Assembly: GCA_965212125.1 (NCBI GenBank)
Contig: OZ243045.1
Span: 372,001 to 436,000, forward strand
DNA length: 64,000 nucleotides
DNA from: CAYRJD01 sp965212125
GTDB lineage: Bacteria > Actinomycetota > Acidimicrobiia > Acidimicrobiales > Poriferisodalaceae
Direction of reading: 5' to 3'
Shown: in pieces, positions 34,580 to 44,200 of the stretch
Position numbering within the stretch: position 1 is the first letter of the stretch
Layout: the number at the start of each line of letters is the position of its first letter
Made by a program: the position numbers and the translations under genes
The notes under the pieces: model-generated
Seen by the model: the letters and a program-made list of their open reading frames with translations, nothing else
Databases searched by the model: none
What the model was told of the DNA's origin: nothing

Positions 34580-35794
34580 TTAGCGGTCTTGCCCGGCCGG
34601 TTTGGCGGGTTTGTGGAATTTTTGGATTTGTTGGCAAAAGTTCATGAAGCGTGGCGTGATTTTGTGCCAGGTGTATTTGTTGCGCCAGTGGTTGTTGCCG
34701 TTGGTGGCTAGTTGTTCGCGTAGTTCGTGGTTGGTGAGCATGTTTTTCAATGCGGCTGTGAAACTGCCCTGATCGCGAAACATTGCGCCACCACCACTGT
34801 CTTTGACGTGGTTCGACGTTGCTGGGCAATAAGCGTTCACTAGCACCGGTGTGCTAGTCGCCCAGGCTTCAAGTAAAACAATTCCAAACGATTCCAACCG
34901 CCCCGGATGTATCAACACATCCGCGCCACGTATGAGACCCCATTTAGTTTTCTCATCCACCTCACCAGCAATCACGGTGTGGTTGTCGGTTTTGATTTTC
35001 AGGCTTGGTTCGCCTGCGAACACGAGCCGGTGCTCAGGTTTGTGTTGTCTCACGTAGTTCGCCCACAACTGCGCGAGGGTGTGCGTGCCTTTACCGGGCA
35101 GCATGCGTCCCACGCACACAATCCACGGCCGCCCATCATCAATACCGATCGTTTGCGCGGCTGCTTGCGCGGTCGCGTCTGGCATGTCTTGGACACCCAC
35201 CCCCAAAACCATCTGACGCTTATGCGCCACCGGATGAGTGGACTCAGTAAGACGACGCGAAGCCTCACTACTAAACACCAAACCATCCACCGCACACAAA
35301 GCCGACCGCACCGACGCCAACGACAAGACCGGGTCGTTGTGCGCGGCCGGCCAAATCACCGTTGGAATGTGGCGATTGCGCGCTAGCGAAGTGGTCGTCC
35401 AAAACTCATACGGGATGTGCAGTGCCAGGTCGGCATCACTACCCGCCAAACAATCAGCCAAAGAAGAACTCACCGGACCTATCGCCTCAAAGTAAGCATC
35501 AGATTCGGCGAGATCTAGCGAGCCAGGAGAGTTATGGATTTGCTTTGATAGCTCCGACGTAACTACGCCACGACCCTTGTCGGTTGGGTGGCGGTGCACC
35601 ATGAGGCCGTCCTCTTCCTGCAGGCCTGCCGGTAGCTCGTTCTCCCAGGTAGCGATAGAGGTGGCGCAGGTGGTCTGAATGGTCACCTCCCAATCCGAGC
35701 TCGCAACAATCTGCCTACCCAACCCCGCCAACGCCCGCTCAGCACCACCACTTGTGCCGAATACTGGCGAAACAAATTCCAGCTTCTTGGTCAC
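34580..35794 (-). CDS. GT4 glycosyltransferase, tandem copy B
   Basis: A 404-residue paralogue of copy A from a tandem duplication. It has the same fold and motifs (GGAERALAGLG, CVGRMLPGKGTH, PGRLESFGIVLLEAW). The alignment with copy A has no gap over residues of about 14 to 397, yet it alternates between near-identity and deep divergence, as described under copy A. It begins with GTG at 35794, overlapping the stop of the methyltransferase-like gene (GTGA). The last residues (AGQDR) extend past the end of copy A. The substrate is unknown; the operon context points to envelope glycan synthesis. Confidence 0.9.
   Translation of the reverse strand: MTKKLEFVSPVFGTSGGAERALAGLGRQIVASSDWEVTIQTTCATSIATWENELPAGLQEEDGLMVHRHPTDKGRGVVTSELSKQIHNSPGSLDLAESDAYFEAIGPVSSSLADCLAGSDADLALHIPYEFWTTTSLARNRHIPTVIWPAAHNDPVLSLASVRSALCAVDGLVFSSEASRRLTESTHPVAHKRQMVLGVGVQDMPDATAQAAAQTIGIDDGRPWIVCVGRMLPGKGTHTLAQLWANYVRQHKPEHRLVFAGEPSLKIKTDNHTVIAGEVDEKTKWGLIRGADVLIHPGRLESFGIVLLEAWATSTPVLVNAYCPATSNHVKDSGGGAMFRDQGSFTAALKNMLTNHELREQLATNGNNHWRNKYTWHKITPRFMNFCQQIQKFHKPAKPAGQDR
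34594..35313. repeat. Near-identical 720-base block, copy B
   Basis: Partner of 33376-34095. Two smaller blocks in the same register are also nearly identical: 35419-35476 (partner 34201-34258) and 35658-35749 (partner 34440-34531). Confidence 0.93.
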
Positions 35795-36786
35795 CCCAGG
35801 CGCCCGGTGATTATCGTGAAATCATCTGCGGCTGTCCCGGCTGCCTCTGTTATTTCGACTAGTCCGTGTTCGGTTAGCAGGGCGTGCCAGGTTGCGGGGC
35901 GAAGCGGTTTGCCCTCTGCTAAGTCCCGCGCAGCATCGTCTAGCTGGCTTTCCCAACCCTGCAAAGTTGCGGTCACCACCGTGACAGGTGCGCCGGGTTT
36001 GCAAGCACTCACCACGCTGGCGAGTAGCTCCAGCTTGCGACCCACCGTTGCCTGATCAACGAAGCCGATCAACAACGCCCCACCCAATGTGCCAGCGGGA
36101 ATCAGCGCAAGATGTCCGCTGGCCGAGGTGTGGCGCAGGTCGCACGGCAACTCCTCAGCGGACGCATTGGCATCAACTGGTGACGCATTGACTGGTGACG
36201 TATCGACTGGTGACGCATTACCTGGCTGGTTGCTGGAGCGACCAAAAGAAATATCGGCCGCTATTCCGTAGGCATCAATCCCAGCTTCTTCCAAAGCGTT
36301 GAGTAGTTCTGGAGTGGCGCAGTCCAGCACTATGACACGGCCATCTGCGACACGGCCATCTGCGCTGGTCAGGTGCTTGATTGCGCTCTGGATTACGGGT
36401 GCGGGCAGTTCAGCAGGCTGAATGGTCGGCACGACCGAGACTTTGGAGTTGGTCGCCTCGGCTAGCAACCGCATGGCGCTCACCAACTCGCGCGCCAAGA
36501 TCACCAGCTGGGAAGAGACGAACCGCGCATAGAACCCACCTAGCTTGCGAACCACCAGCTTTATGGGTCTGGCCAGCGGCCACCGGCTGTAGGTCGGCAC
36601 GTCGGTATCTATGTAGCTGGCTAGCTCCACCTCATACAAGGCGTTAGACACGTCGGCTGTATTAATAAAGTCGCTTATCCCAGGATTTTCTGGGCGCTCG
36701 GTGAATGGTTTGCTAGAAGATGTCGTCGTCGGCAAGGCATCATCAGAAAAAGCGTCATCTGAAAACGATTTGGATGCAGGTGGCAC
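35791..36786 (-). CDS. Degenerate methyltransferase-like protein
   Basis: A 331-residue protein whose layout resembles the class I methyltransferases often found in glycosyltransferase clusters: an N-terminal helical region (KLVVRKLGGFYARFVSSQL), a nucleotide-fold start VIVLDCATPELLNALEEAG, a later ACKPGAPVTVVT strand and a C-terminal TWHALLTEHGLVEI. The SAM-binding GxGxG of motif I is not there: CATPE stands where GCGxGE is expected. An Asn/Ser/Pro insert encoded by a 15-base repeat (36179-36223) sits soon after. It may be a catalytically dead partner, or the resemblance may be superficial. GTG start at 36786; first gene of the minus-strand operon. Confidence 0.6.
   Translation of the reverse strand: MPPASKSFSDDAFSDDALPTTTSSSKPFTERPENPGISDFINTADVSNALYEVELASYIDTDVPTYSRWPLARPIKLVVRKLGGFYARFVSSQLVILARELVSAMRLLAEATNSKVSVVPTIQPAELPAPVIQSAIKHLTSADGRVADGRVIVLDCATPELLNALEEAGIDAYGIAADISFGRSSNQPGNASPVDTSPVNASPVDANASAEELPCDLRHTSASGHLALIPAGTLGGALLIGFVDQATVGRKLELLASVVSACKPGAPVTVVTATLQGWESQLDDAARDLAEGKPLRPATWHALLTEHGLVEITEAAGTAADDFTIITGRLG
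36179..36223. repeat. 15-base in-frame tandem repeat x3
   Basis: Units GGTGACGCATTGACT (36179), GGTGACGTATCGACT (36194) and GGTGACGCATTACCT (36209) encode Asn/Thr-Ala/Ser-Ser-Pro-Val repeats in the methyltransferase-like protein. Confidence 0.88.
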
Positions 36787-36821
36787 GCTTGTTATCTACT
36801 CGTCAGTAGCGTGCCAAAAAC
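36787..36821. promoter_or_regulatory. Very short divergent promoter region
   Basis: Only 35 bases separate the GTG of the minus-strand operon and the ATG of the plus-strand GT4 gene. Promoters for both must overlap this gap or extend into coding sequence. No clear boxes are visible. Confidence 0.3.
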
Positions 36822-38021
36822 ATGCGGATCGCCATTGATGCTACACCGCTACTCGCGCAGCCCACTGGCGTAGGAACCTTCGTTGCGGGCCTTATTAGCT
36901 CGCTATGTGATTACGACAACCCCGCGGCGGCACCGGCAAAAATCACGGGTACCAGCGGCGCTATTGAGGTGGTTGAGTACGCGCACAGGACGTCGCAGAG
37001 TTATCGCAACTGGCTGAGCGGCAAGCGCCAGTCAAGTGCCGCGCCACGGCAAGCCCCGCGCCACATGTTGTGGCTGCCGCCTTCGGCCGCGCCGTGGGTA
37101 TGGCGCTATCTAAAAACCCCAATCGAGCGCAAGCTCGGCCCGCTTGACGTAGTTCACGGGACGAGCTTTATGGTGCCGCCAGCAAAAGCTGCGCTGCGAG
37201 TGGTGACGGTGCACGACCTGACGTATCTGATGGACGAGGAGGCGCCGCGGCGTGTGCGCTGGTGGGACCACTACGTGCGTGACGCCATCAAAACCGGCGC
37301 GGTGGTGCATACCCAATCGCAATATGTTGCCGATGAGGTGATTCAGCACTATGGCGCGCCGCACGTAGGCGTGGTCAGGCCGTCGGTGCAGATGCGCGAT
37401 CCGAATCAAATAGCAGCCCTGAAGCAAGCCAGTTCTGACCAACTCAACGCGACTGCTGCCAGCCGCCGCCTGCCGTACATCTTGGCGTTGGGATTTTCAC
37501 AGCCCCGCAAACGCTTGCCGCTGCTCGTAAGCGCTTTTGAGCAAGTGCATCAACAGATGCTTAGCCAAGGAACAGACTGTCAGTTGTTGTTAGTAGGTCC
37601 GCCCGGGCTAGACGAAGCTGCGCTGGTTGATCGAATAGAGCAGCTGCCTGCCAGCACAAGAAATCGCGTGGTCAGGCGTGGCTGGGTACCACCCCAAGAG
37701 CGCGACCGCCTGCTGGCATCGGCGGCGGTGCTGGCATTCCCGAGTGTTTATGAGGGGTTTGGTTATCCGGCGCTGGAAGCCATGGCGCTGGAAGTTCCGG
37801 TGGTCGCGGCGCGCGCTGGTTCTTTGCCCGAAGCCGTTGGCGACGCGGCGGTATTGGTCGCACCCGATGATGTGGAGGCGCTGGCGGTCGGACTAACGCA
37901 AGTTCTGAGCGATGCCGAACTGCGGTCCGATCTGGTGCGGCGCGGCAATGCGCACGTGGGCGCGCATTCGCCCCAGCAGGCCGCGGTCAACATGATCGCG
38001 ATGTACAACGCGCACGCCTAA
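36822..38021 (+). CDS. GT4 family glycosyltransferase (mannosyltransferase-like)
   Basis: A 399-residue GT-B enzyme starting RIAIDATPLLAQPTGVGTFV, the glycine loop typical of MtfA/WbaZ-like mannosyltransferases. Later come DVVHGTSFMVPP, VTVHDLTYLMDEEAP, ILALGFSQPRKR and the donor motif FPSVYEGFGYPALEAMA. GDP-mannose as donor fits the ManB/ManC genes nearby but is inferred. ATG start at 36822. It is followed by gmd in the same direction, after a 13-base repeat array that begins inside its own coding end. Confidence 0.88.
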   Translation: MRIAIDATPLLAQPTGVGTFVAGLISSLCDYDNPAAAPAKITGTSGAIEVVEYAHRTSQSYRNWLSGKRQSSAAPRQAPRHMLWLPPSAAPWVWRYLKTPIERKLGPLDVVHGTSFMVPPAKAALRVVTVHDLTYLMDEEAPRRVRWWDHYVRDAIKTGAVVHTQSQYVADEVIQHYGAPHVGVVRPSVQMRDPNQIAALKQASSDQLNATAASRRLPYILALGFSQPRKRLPLLVSAFEQVHQQMLSQGTDCQLLLVGPPGLDEAALVDRIEQLPASTRNRVVRRGWVPPQERDRLLASAAVLAFPSVYEGFGYPALEAMALEVPVVAARAGSLPEAVGDAAVLVAPDDVEALAVGLTQVLSDAELRSDLVRRGNAHVGAHSPQQAAVNMIAMYNAHA

Positions 38022-38044
38022 CGCGCGCATCTAGCGCGCTGGCT
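38007..38044. repeat. 13-base imperfect tandem repeat x3 across a stop codon
   Basis: AACGCGCACGCCT (38007), AACGCGCGCATCT (38020) and AGCGCGCTGGCT (38033) follow one another. The TAA stop of the GT4 gene (38019-38021) lies at the first junction. Confidence 0.8.
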
Positions 38045-38090
38045 CGGCGTGAACCAAGTTTGAGGGCGCAGCGTCGTACCCTGAGCGTCT

Positions 38091-39071
38091 GTGCCCACCG
38101 CATTTATTACTGGCATAACCGGCCAAGACGGCCAGTACCTCGCCGAAGTTCTAAACGAGAAGAACTACAAGGTCTTCGGTTTGATAACCGGCCAGCGCAA
38201 TCCCCATGCCGAAGAGATATCCAAGACACTGCCTTTCGTTGAGCTAGTCGGCGGCGACCTGGCCGACCTCTCTTCGCTGATAGCGGCGCTGGAATATTCC
38301 CAACCCGATGAGGTTTACAATCTGGGTGCGATTTCTTTTGTCGCGCTGTCGTTTAGACAGCCCGAGCTAACCGCCAACATCACCGGGCTGGGGGTTCTGC
38401 GAATGCTTGAAGCGATTCGTTTGGTGGGCGGCAGCGAGAATCCGATCCGCTTCTACCAAGCCTCATCTTCAGAGATGTTCGGCAAAGTGCGAGAGACTCC
38501 ACAAAACGAGATGACCCCGTTGCATCCCCGCAGCCCGTATGGCTCTGCCAAGGTCTTTGGGCATAACACCACCGTTAACTATCGCGAGAGTTACGACATC
38601 TTCGCTTGCAGCGGAATTTTGTTTAATCACGAATCGCCGCGCCGAGGCATGGAGTTTGTTACCCGCAAGGTAACCAATGCGGTGGCGCGCATAAAGCTGG
38701 GGCTGGCCGACGAGGTGGCGTTGGGCAACCTCAACGCCAAGCGTGACTGGGGGTTTGCTGGCGACTATGTGAAAGCCATGCACGCGATGTTGCAGCAGTC
38801 AGAGCCGGATGATTACGTAATAGCAACCGGCGAAACCCACGCCGTGCATGAGTTTGTCAAGCTGGCTTTTGAGGCAGCCGAGATTGATGACTGGGAGCGT
38901 TACGTGCGGATCGACCAGCGGTTCATCCGACCAGCCGAGGTAGATCTGCTAATAGGCGATGCATCCAAAGCCGAACGCGAGCTTGGCTGGAAGCCGGAGA
39001 TGCCGTTTGCGAATCTTGTTCAGACCATGGTTGAGCATGATCTGGCCTTGGAACAAGCCAAGCTTCAGTGA
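38091..39071 (+). CDS. gmd: GDP-mannose 4,6-dehydratase
   Basis: Converts GDP-mannose to GDP-4-keto-6-deoxymannose. The 326-residue short-chain dehydrogenase has the NADP loop ITGITGQDGQYLAEVL, YQASSSEMFG, the catalytic YGSAK, FNHESPRRGMEFVTRK and LGNLNAKRDWGFAGDYV, which are diagnostic for Gmd. GTG start at 38091. No GDP-fucose synthase or rhamnose reductase is in the window, so the final deoxysugar cannot be named. The stop overlaps the GTG of the SpoIID gene. Confidence 0.93.
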   Translation: MPTAFITGITGQDGQYLAEVLNEKNYKVFGLITGQRNPHAEEISKTLPFVELVGGDLADLSSLIAALEYSQPDEVYNLGAISFVALSFRQPELTANITGLGVLRMLEAIRLVGGSENPIRFYQASSSEMFGKVRETPQNEMTPLHPRSPYGSAKVFGHNTTVNYRESYDIFACSGILFNHESPRRGMEFVTRKVTNAVARIKLGLADEVALGNLNAKRDWGFAGDYVKAMHAMLQQSEPDDYVIATGETHAVHEFVKLAFEAAEIDDWERYVRIDQRFIRPAEVDLLIGDASKAERELGWKPEMPFANLVQTMVEHDLALEQAKLQ

Positions 39072-41236
39072 ATAGCCCCGCGCCCACCACCACCGCTAGG
39101 AAAGTGCGCAAACGCATTTTCGTAAATGCGTTGATACTCACTTCGGCAGCGCTTGTTGTCGCGCTGATCGCCTGGCCCGGCACCTCTAGCGCTCAAAATG
39201 TCGCTCCGGCAACCATCACAATTGAAGGTCGTGGTTGGGGACACGGCAATGGGCTGGGGCAATGGGGAGCTCTGGGTTACGCGATTGATCACGGCTGGAG
39301 TAGCGCGCAAATCGTTGATCACTTCTACAGCAACACAACCGCTGGAAGGACTGAAAATCGCGACATCCGTGTCCACCTGACCCGCAACGACCGGCGGGAT
39401 TTGCTGGTGACGTCGGGCGCAGCGTTTACGGTCGGCGACTACGGCTTTTCGCCGGGCGAGGTGGCACGCATTCGCGTGGCGGGTTCCAACAGATTCAACA
39501 TCTACCGCACTTCGGGTTGCCGCTCAACTGGATCACAAGTTGCCGGCAGCGTCAGCGGCCAAATCGGCTCAAGCGGCGATCCCTATTTAGAAGCCGTTCC
39601 TTCAAACACCGATTATTCCCTAGACGACATCAGTCGCATGTTGGTGGTGATCTATTGCGATGCTCAGAGCCCCGAAGTTGAATCGTTAAGAATCACCTAC
39701 CGCGGCGTCGTGGGGCTGCTGGAGCAAACCGAGGGCTTTGCCTTTAACCGCCTGCCGCTGGAGCAGTATTTGCGCTCGGTGGTGCCAAGCGAAATGCCCC
39801 CTCACTGGGGAGCTCTAGGAGATGGCCGGGGCCTGAATGCCATAGAGGCGCAAGCCATAGCCGCCCGCTCTTGGACGTTGGTAACGGCTGGGGACCGTGC
39901 CCGCCGTGGGTTCTTTACCGACACCTGCGATTCAGCTCGCTGCCAGGTGTTCAGCGGCGCAGCCATCAATAGCACGCCCAAAGATTTTGGGACGCGGCTT
40001 ATTCACACCAACACGGCCGTTCTAAATACCGCGGGGATCGTGCGCGTCAACACCGATGGCTCCTACGCATTTACCGAGTACAGCTCTAGCAGCGGCGGCT
40101 ACACGGCCGGCCTGGATGACGGCTCAAACTTTCCGGCTGTTATTGATGAGGGCGACAGCTACGTAGATAACCCCAATCACGTCTGGAGTACGACCATTCG
40201 GCGAGTGGATGTAGAAACGGCGTTTCCCTCAATCGGACAGCTAACCGGGATTGAGGTTTTCGCAAGGAACGGGCGGGGCGAGTGGGGAGGTCGTGCGCGC
40301 GGCATTCGGCTACACGGCACCGCCGGCACTCAGGTGCTGTCATTCACACGCTGGGCCAACGACACTTTCCGCAAGACATTTGCCCTGCGTTCGGACTGGT
40401 ATCGCTTTCCACAATTTGGCGAGGGCACCAACTTTGTGGTGGAAAGCGTTGAACCTACAGAAGAGCCAGCAGCCACGCCGGCAGTACAGGGTGAGGGTCT
40501 TTGGGTAGCTAAGGCCGATGGCACGGTGCTTGCGTTTGGTGCGGCGCGCCATCACGGCGATGCTGGCGAGACTGATCTCGGCTCACCGGTGGTGGGCATA
40601 GCCGCTCATCGCAGCGGACGGGGATATTGGCTGGTATCTGCTGATGGTGAGGTGCATGCGTTTGGCGAGGCGCTCTATCACGGGGCAGCCAAAGATCAAA
40701 ACTGCTCCAAGCCAGTGGTTGACATAGCCGCGCATCCAAGCGGCGGTGGCTATTGGCTGGCCGATGAAAACGGTGGCATTTATGGCTTTGGTGAAGCGGA
40801 AGTAACCGGCAACGGCGAAAATCTTGAAATGCTGCGGCCGGTCAACTCCATAGCTACTTCTAGAACCGGCAACGGTTATTGGCTGGTTGACGCAGGCGGT
40901 GGCGTCTACAACTTTGGAGACGCACCCGGCCACGGTTCAACTCGCGGCCAGCGCCTACCGGAGCCCGCGTCTGGCCTGACGGTTACACCAACCGGCGACG
41001 GCTATTGGATGCTGGGATCTAATAGCGAGGTGTACCAGTTCGGCAATAGCGAACAGCTTGGTTCGCGTGGTGATGTCGCTAACCGCCGACCAGCCGTGGC
41101 CTTAGCGTCAACTAAGAGTGGCGATGGTTATTGGATCGTTTGGGATGATGGAACGTCTTTTCCATACGGTGACGCACCGGACTACCCAACTAGCTCTGCC
41201 GGACCAGGAGTGGTAGCGGTAGCCGCCCTGAAGTGA
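39068..41236 (+). CDS. Secreted SpoIID/LytB-domain protein with six-repeat C-terminal propeller
   Basis: A 722-residue exported protein. Residues of about 18-42 are a signal sequence or anchor (ILTSAALVVALIAWPG). The SpoIID/LytB domain follows with GRGWGHGNGLGQWGA, LEQYLRSVVPSEMP and EAQAIAARSW; SpoIID is a lytic transglycosylase, whose catalytic Glu would be in VPSEMP. From about residue 475 there are six repeats of about 45 residues with the pattern GYWLV..DG.V..FG.A..HG, which probably form a beta-propeller and may bind glycan. The GTG at 39068 overlaps the gmd stop, and the downstream GTG overlaps its own stop, so it belongs to the glycan operon. Enzyme activity is inferred. Confidence 0.87.
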   Translation: MNSPAPTTTARKVRKRIFVNALILTSAALVVALIAWPGTSSAQNVAPATITIEGRGWGHGNGLGQWGALGYAIDHGWSSAQIVDHFYSNTTAGRTENRDIRVHLTRNDRRDLLVTSGAAFTVGDYGFSPGEVARIRVAGSNRFNIYRTSGCRSTGSQVAGSVSGQIGSSGDPYLEAVPSNTDYSLDDISRMLVVIYCDAQSPEVESLRITYRGVVGLLEQTEGFAFNRLPLEQYLRSVVPSEMPPHWGALGDGRGLNAIEAQAIAARSWTLVTAGDRARRGFFTDTCDSARCQVFSGAAINSTPKDFGTRLIHTNTAVLNTAGIVRVNTDGSYAFTEYSSSSGGYTAGLDDGSNFPAVIDEGDSYVDNPNHVWSTTIRRVDVETAFPSIGQLTGIEVFARNGRGEWGGRARGIRLHGTAGTQVLSFTRWANDTFRKTFALRSDWYRFPQFGEGTNFVVESVEPTEEPAATPAVQGEGLWVAKADGTVLAFGAARHHGDAGETDLGSPVVGIAAHRSGRGYWLVSADGEVHAFGEALYHGAAKDQNCSKPVVDIAAHPSGGGYWLADENGGIYGFGEAEVTGNGENLEMLRPVNSIATSRTGNGYWLVDAGGGVYNFGDAPGHGSTRGQRLPEPASGLTVTPTGDGYWMLGSNSEVYQFGNSEQLGSRGDVANRRPAVALASTKSGDGYWIVWDDGTSFPYGDAPDYPTSSAGPGVVAVAALK

Positions 41237-44200
41237 GTTCGCCCACACCACAACAGCACGAACCAGCTATGGCTGGCACAACCGGTACGTCCGTAGCTGA
41301 GAGTGCAACGAGGCCGCCGAAAGTGTTTGCGGTGGTTTCTCACCCCGGCCGACTTGACTGGCTAGAGGCGACCTTGCAATCGCTAGCCGATCAGGATTAC
41401 CCAGATCTGAAAGTGGTGGTGCTTTCCCATGGTCGGGCACGCAAAGATCAGACCGAAGAGGAGCCTGAGCTAACCAGCCTGATAAATAAAGTGCTACCCG
41501 CCGCCACGGCGAGCCGCGTAACAGGTCGTGCGGCCCGCACCTACGCCGCCGCGGTTAACAGCGTGTGTGCGGCACAGGCATTTGACGCCAACTACTTGTT
41601 GCTGCTGCGTGAGGGCTTAGTGCTTGAGGCGGGCGCTTTGCGATCTCTTGTTGAAGATGCCATTGAAAGCAGGGCGGGCGTGGTAGGGCCGAAGTTGCTC
41701 GACAACGAACGCCATGACCTCTTGGTTGATGTTGGTGGAACCGTTGATCGACTTGGTGTGATGACTCCGGCCGCCGCACCGGGTGAGTTGGACCAATCTC
41801 AGCACGACAGCGCTAGGGATGTGTTTGTCGCTCCGGCGGGGGTGATGCTGATACGAACAGACAGCTTTTTTGGGGTTGGCGGATTTGATCCGGTTATGGG
41901 TGTCAGCGGAGCACATATAGATCTGTGCTGGCGAGTGCAGATGTCCGCGCGGCGCGTGCGCATGATTCCTAGCGCGATTGGCTATCAGCTCAGCCCAGAT
42001 GAAACAGACCCAGACGAGGCAGGCTCAGACGAGACCAGCCCAGGCGAGGCAGGCTCAGACGAGACCAGCCCAGGCGAGGCAGGCTCAACTGTCTCTGACA
42101 CGGCTGCTACCAGGCAGCGATCCCAGTACGGCCATCGAATCCGAATGGTTTCAAAGTGCTACGGCTGGGTGCATCTGGTTCCCGCGCTTTTTCTGTCGGC
42201 CGTAGTCGGACTGATTGAGTTCATCTACGCACTTGCGCGCGGACGCTTTGGTCATGCCAACGACATAGCCGCCGCCTGGCTTTGGAATCTGCGGCATACG
42301 CCGTCGCTACTTCGCTTGCGCCGTAGAACCCAGCGTCAGCGTGTGCTGCGCGATGCCACGCTGCGCCAGCGTCACACCGTTTCAACGCGACGTGTTGAAG
42401 ACTGGGCGCGGTCTTGGCTTAGCAGCGCGGGCGCGCTTTCTGAGTCAGCCAGAGCGCCGGGCGGCTTTTTAAGCTCAGATAATCTCAGTCGCCTAAAAAC
42501 GGTGTTGATAGTGACTCCGCTCACGTTGTTGGTGCTGGCTTTTGGTAGTCGCCATTTGCTTACGCGCGGGGTGCCCAGCTTTGGCCAGTTCGCCAATTTC
42601 GCGAGCTTGGACATGTTGCTAGAAGCCTTCTGGGGTGGTTGGCGTGAGGTAGGAGCCGGCGCGGCGGGCGTCGGTGCCACTGCGTTGGGCTTGCTTAGCG
42701 CTGGCTCCGTGGTGACGTTTGGCGCGAGTGATTTTTTGCGTCACCTTTTGATTGTCGGTCTGCTGCCGTTGGGATTGTTGGGCATTTGGCGTCTTGGCGG
42801 AGTTGTTGGCGCAAGCTCTGTGAACTCCCGTCTGCTGGCGGTGGTTTTGTATGCGTTTAACCCGCTGCCTTTCACGGCGCTTGCAACGGGTGCCTGGGAT
42901 GTGTTGCTGCTGTATGCGACGTTGCCGTTCATCGTTAGATCAATAATCAGCCTGGCCGAAACCGATGGCGCTCTAAAGCTGCCTCCCGACGAAACCCAAC
43001 CAGACCCTGGCGTACCCACAAATAAAAAACCCAGCGAGCTACGGCGCCGCGAACGGCTGGCACGGATAATGCGGCTGGGGGTTTTGCTGGGCGTGGTGGC
43101 GGCATTTGAGCCACTTGTGCTTTTGCTGGCTCCAGTGGTGGCGATCGCGCTGGCGGTGGTTGGGCTGCTATCGCACCGCCTGAAATATGCGTTTGCGGTC
43201 ATGTTTTGGACGCTTATCGCTGTGGCGGTGGCTGGCCTGGTGAACCTGGTGTGGATGCGGGAGTTTGGTTCCGTTGCCGACTTCGTATCGGCGGCCTTCA
43301 GCGATCCAGCCATAACTGACCCGTACAGCCTTACGGATCTGTTCAGGTTTGAGATAGGCGTAATAGGAGTGGCTTGGTTGGGCTGGGGGCTGTTGCTGGT
43401 AACCGTAACTGCGGCTCTGGTAGCGACCGGTCGCAAAACTTTTTGGGCTTTCAGCGGGCTTGCTCTTGCCGCTACTGGGTTCGGGATTGCTTGGTCGGCC
43501 GAACAAGGCTGGATTGACAGTGCGTTAGACATATTGCTTGAGGTGACGCTCGCCGGGTCGCTAACGACGTCTTCTTCGATTGGACGTCTGGCCCTAGTTA
43601 TCGCAGCGGCTGGCTGCTGCTTGACGGTCGCCGCTGGCACAGATGGACTAAAAACCGCAGCTAACGCAAGCGCCTCTAAAACGCCCACTACTACTAAGGC
43701 ACGCGACGACATCAACTACCGGGTTCAGCGGATAGCGCTGCTGCTCGTTTCGGTTGGTGTTGCCGCAGCTGTGTTGCCTACCTTGCTGGCAACCCGTTCC
43801 GGGAACTGGAGCGTGGCGGAGTTTGACCTAGTGGCCCCGCTTTCTTTGATAGACGATCGCGGGGCAGGCCCCTCTTATCGGGTGTTGTGGGTCGGTCAGC
43901 CCGAAGTGCTGCCGCTCACCAGCCGTGCCTTGGACTCAAGCAATGAGCGCGAAGCCTCTGCTGCGCGTGAAAACACTGCAGAGGCCGGGGAAACCGCGGA
44001 GCGCGAGGCGAGCGACGCCACCCCTGCGCCGCTGCCTGCGTATGCCGGACTTCACATAGCTACGTCGGTGAGGGGCTTTCCAGATGTGCGCTCGCTTTGG
44101 CCGGGGCCAACTACTCCGGGCGAGGAGCGCCTAATTGATGCGGTGCGCATAGGTCTGGCTGGTGAGACGCTGCGGATGGGTCGATTGCTCGCCGCTTTTG

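Noticed and set aside
33371..35794. Insertion sequence as a cause of the 720-base repeat
   Set aside because: The repeats are the coding 3' halves of two glycosyltransferase genes; there is no transposase, no terminal inverted repeat and no target-site duplication.
42016..42087. Possible CRISPR-like array
   Set aside because: The 30-base units are directly adjacent with no spacers, stay in frame and encode an acidic linker of the GT2 protein.
42741..43715. 324-codon reverse frame inside the giant GT2 gene
   Set aside because: The plus-strand protein has clear membrane helices here, and the reverse translation is Ser/Thr/Ala-rich antisense noise.
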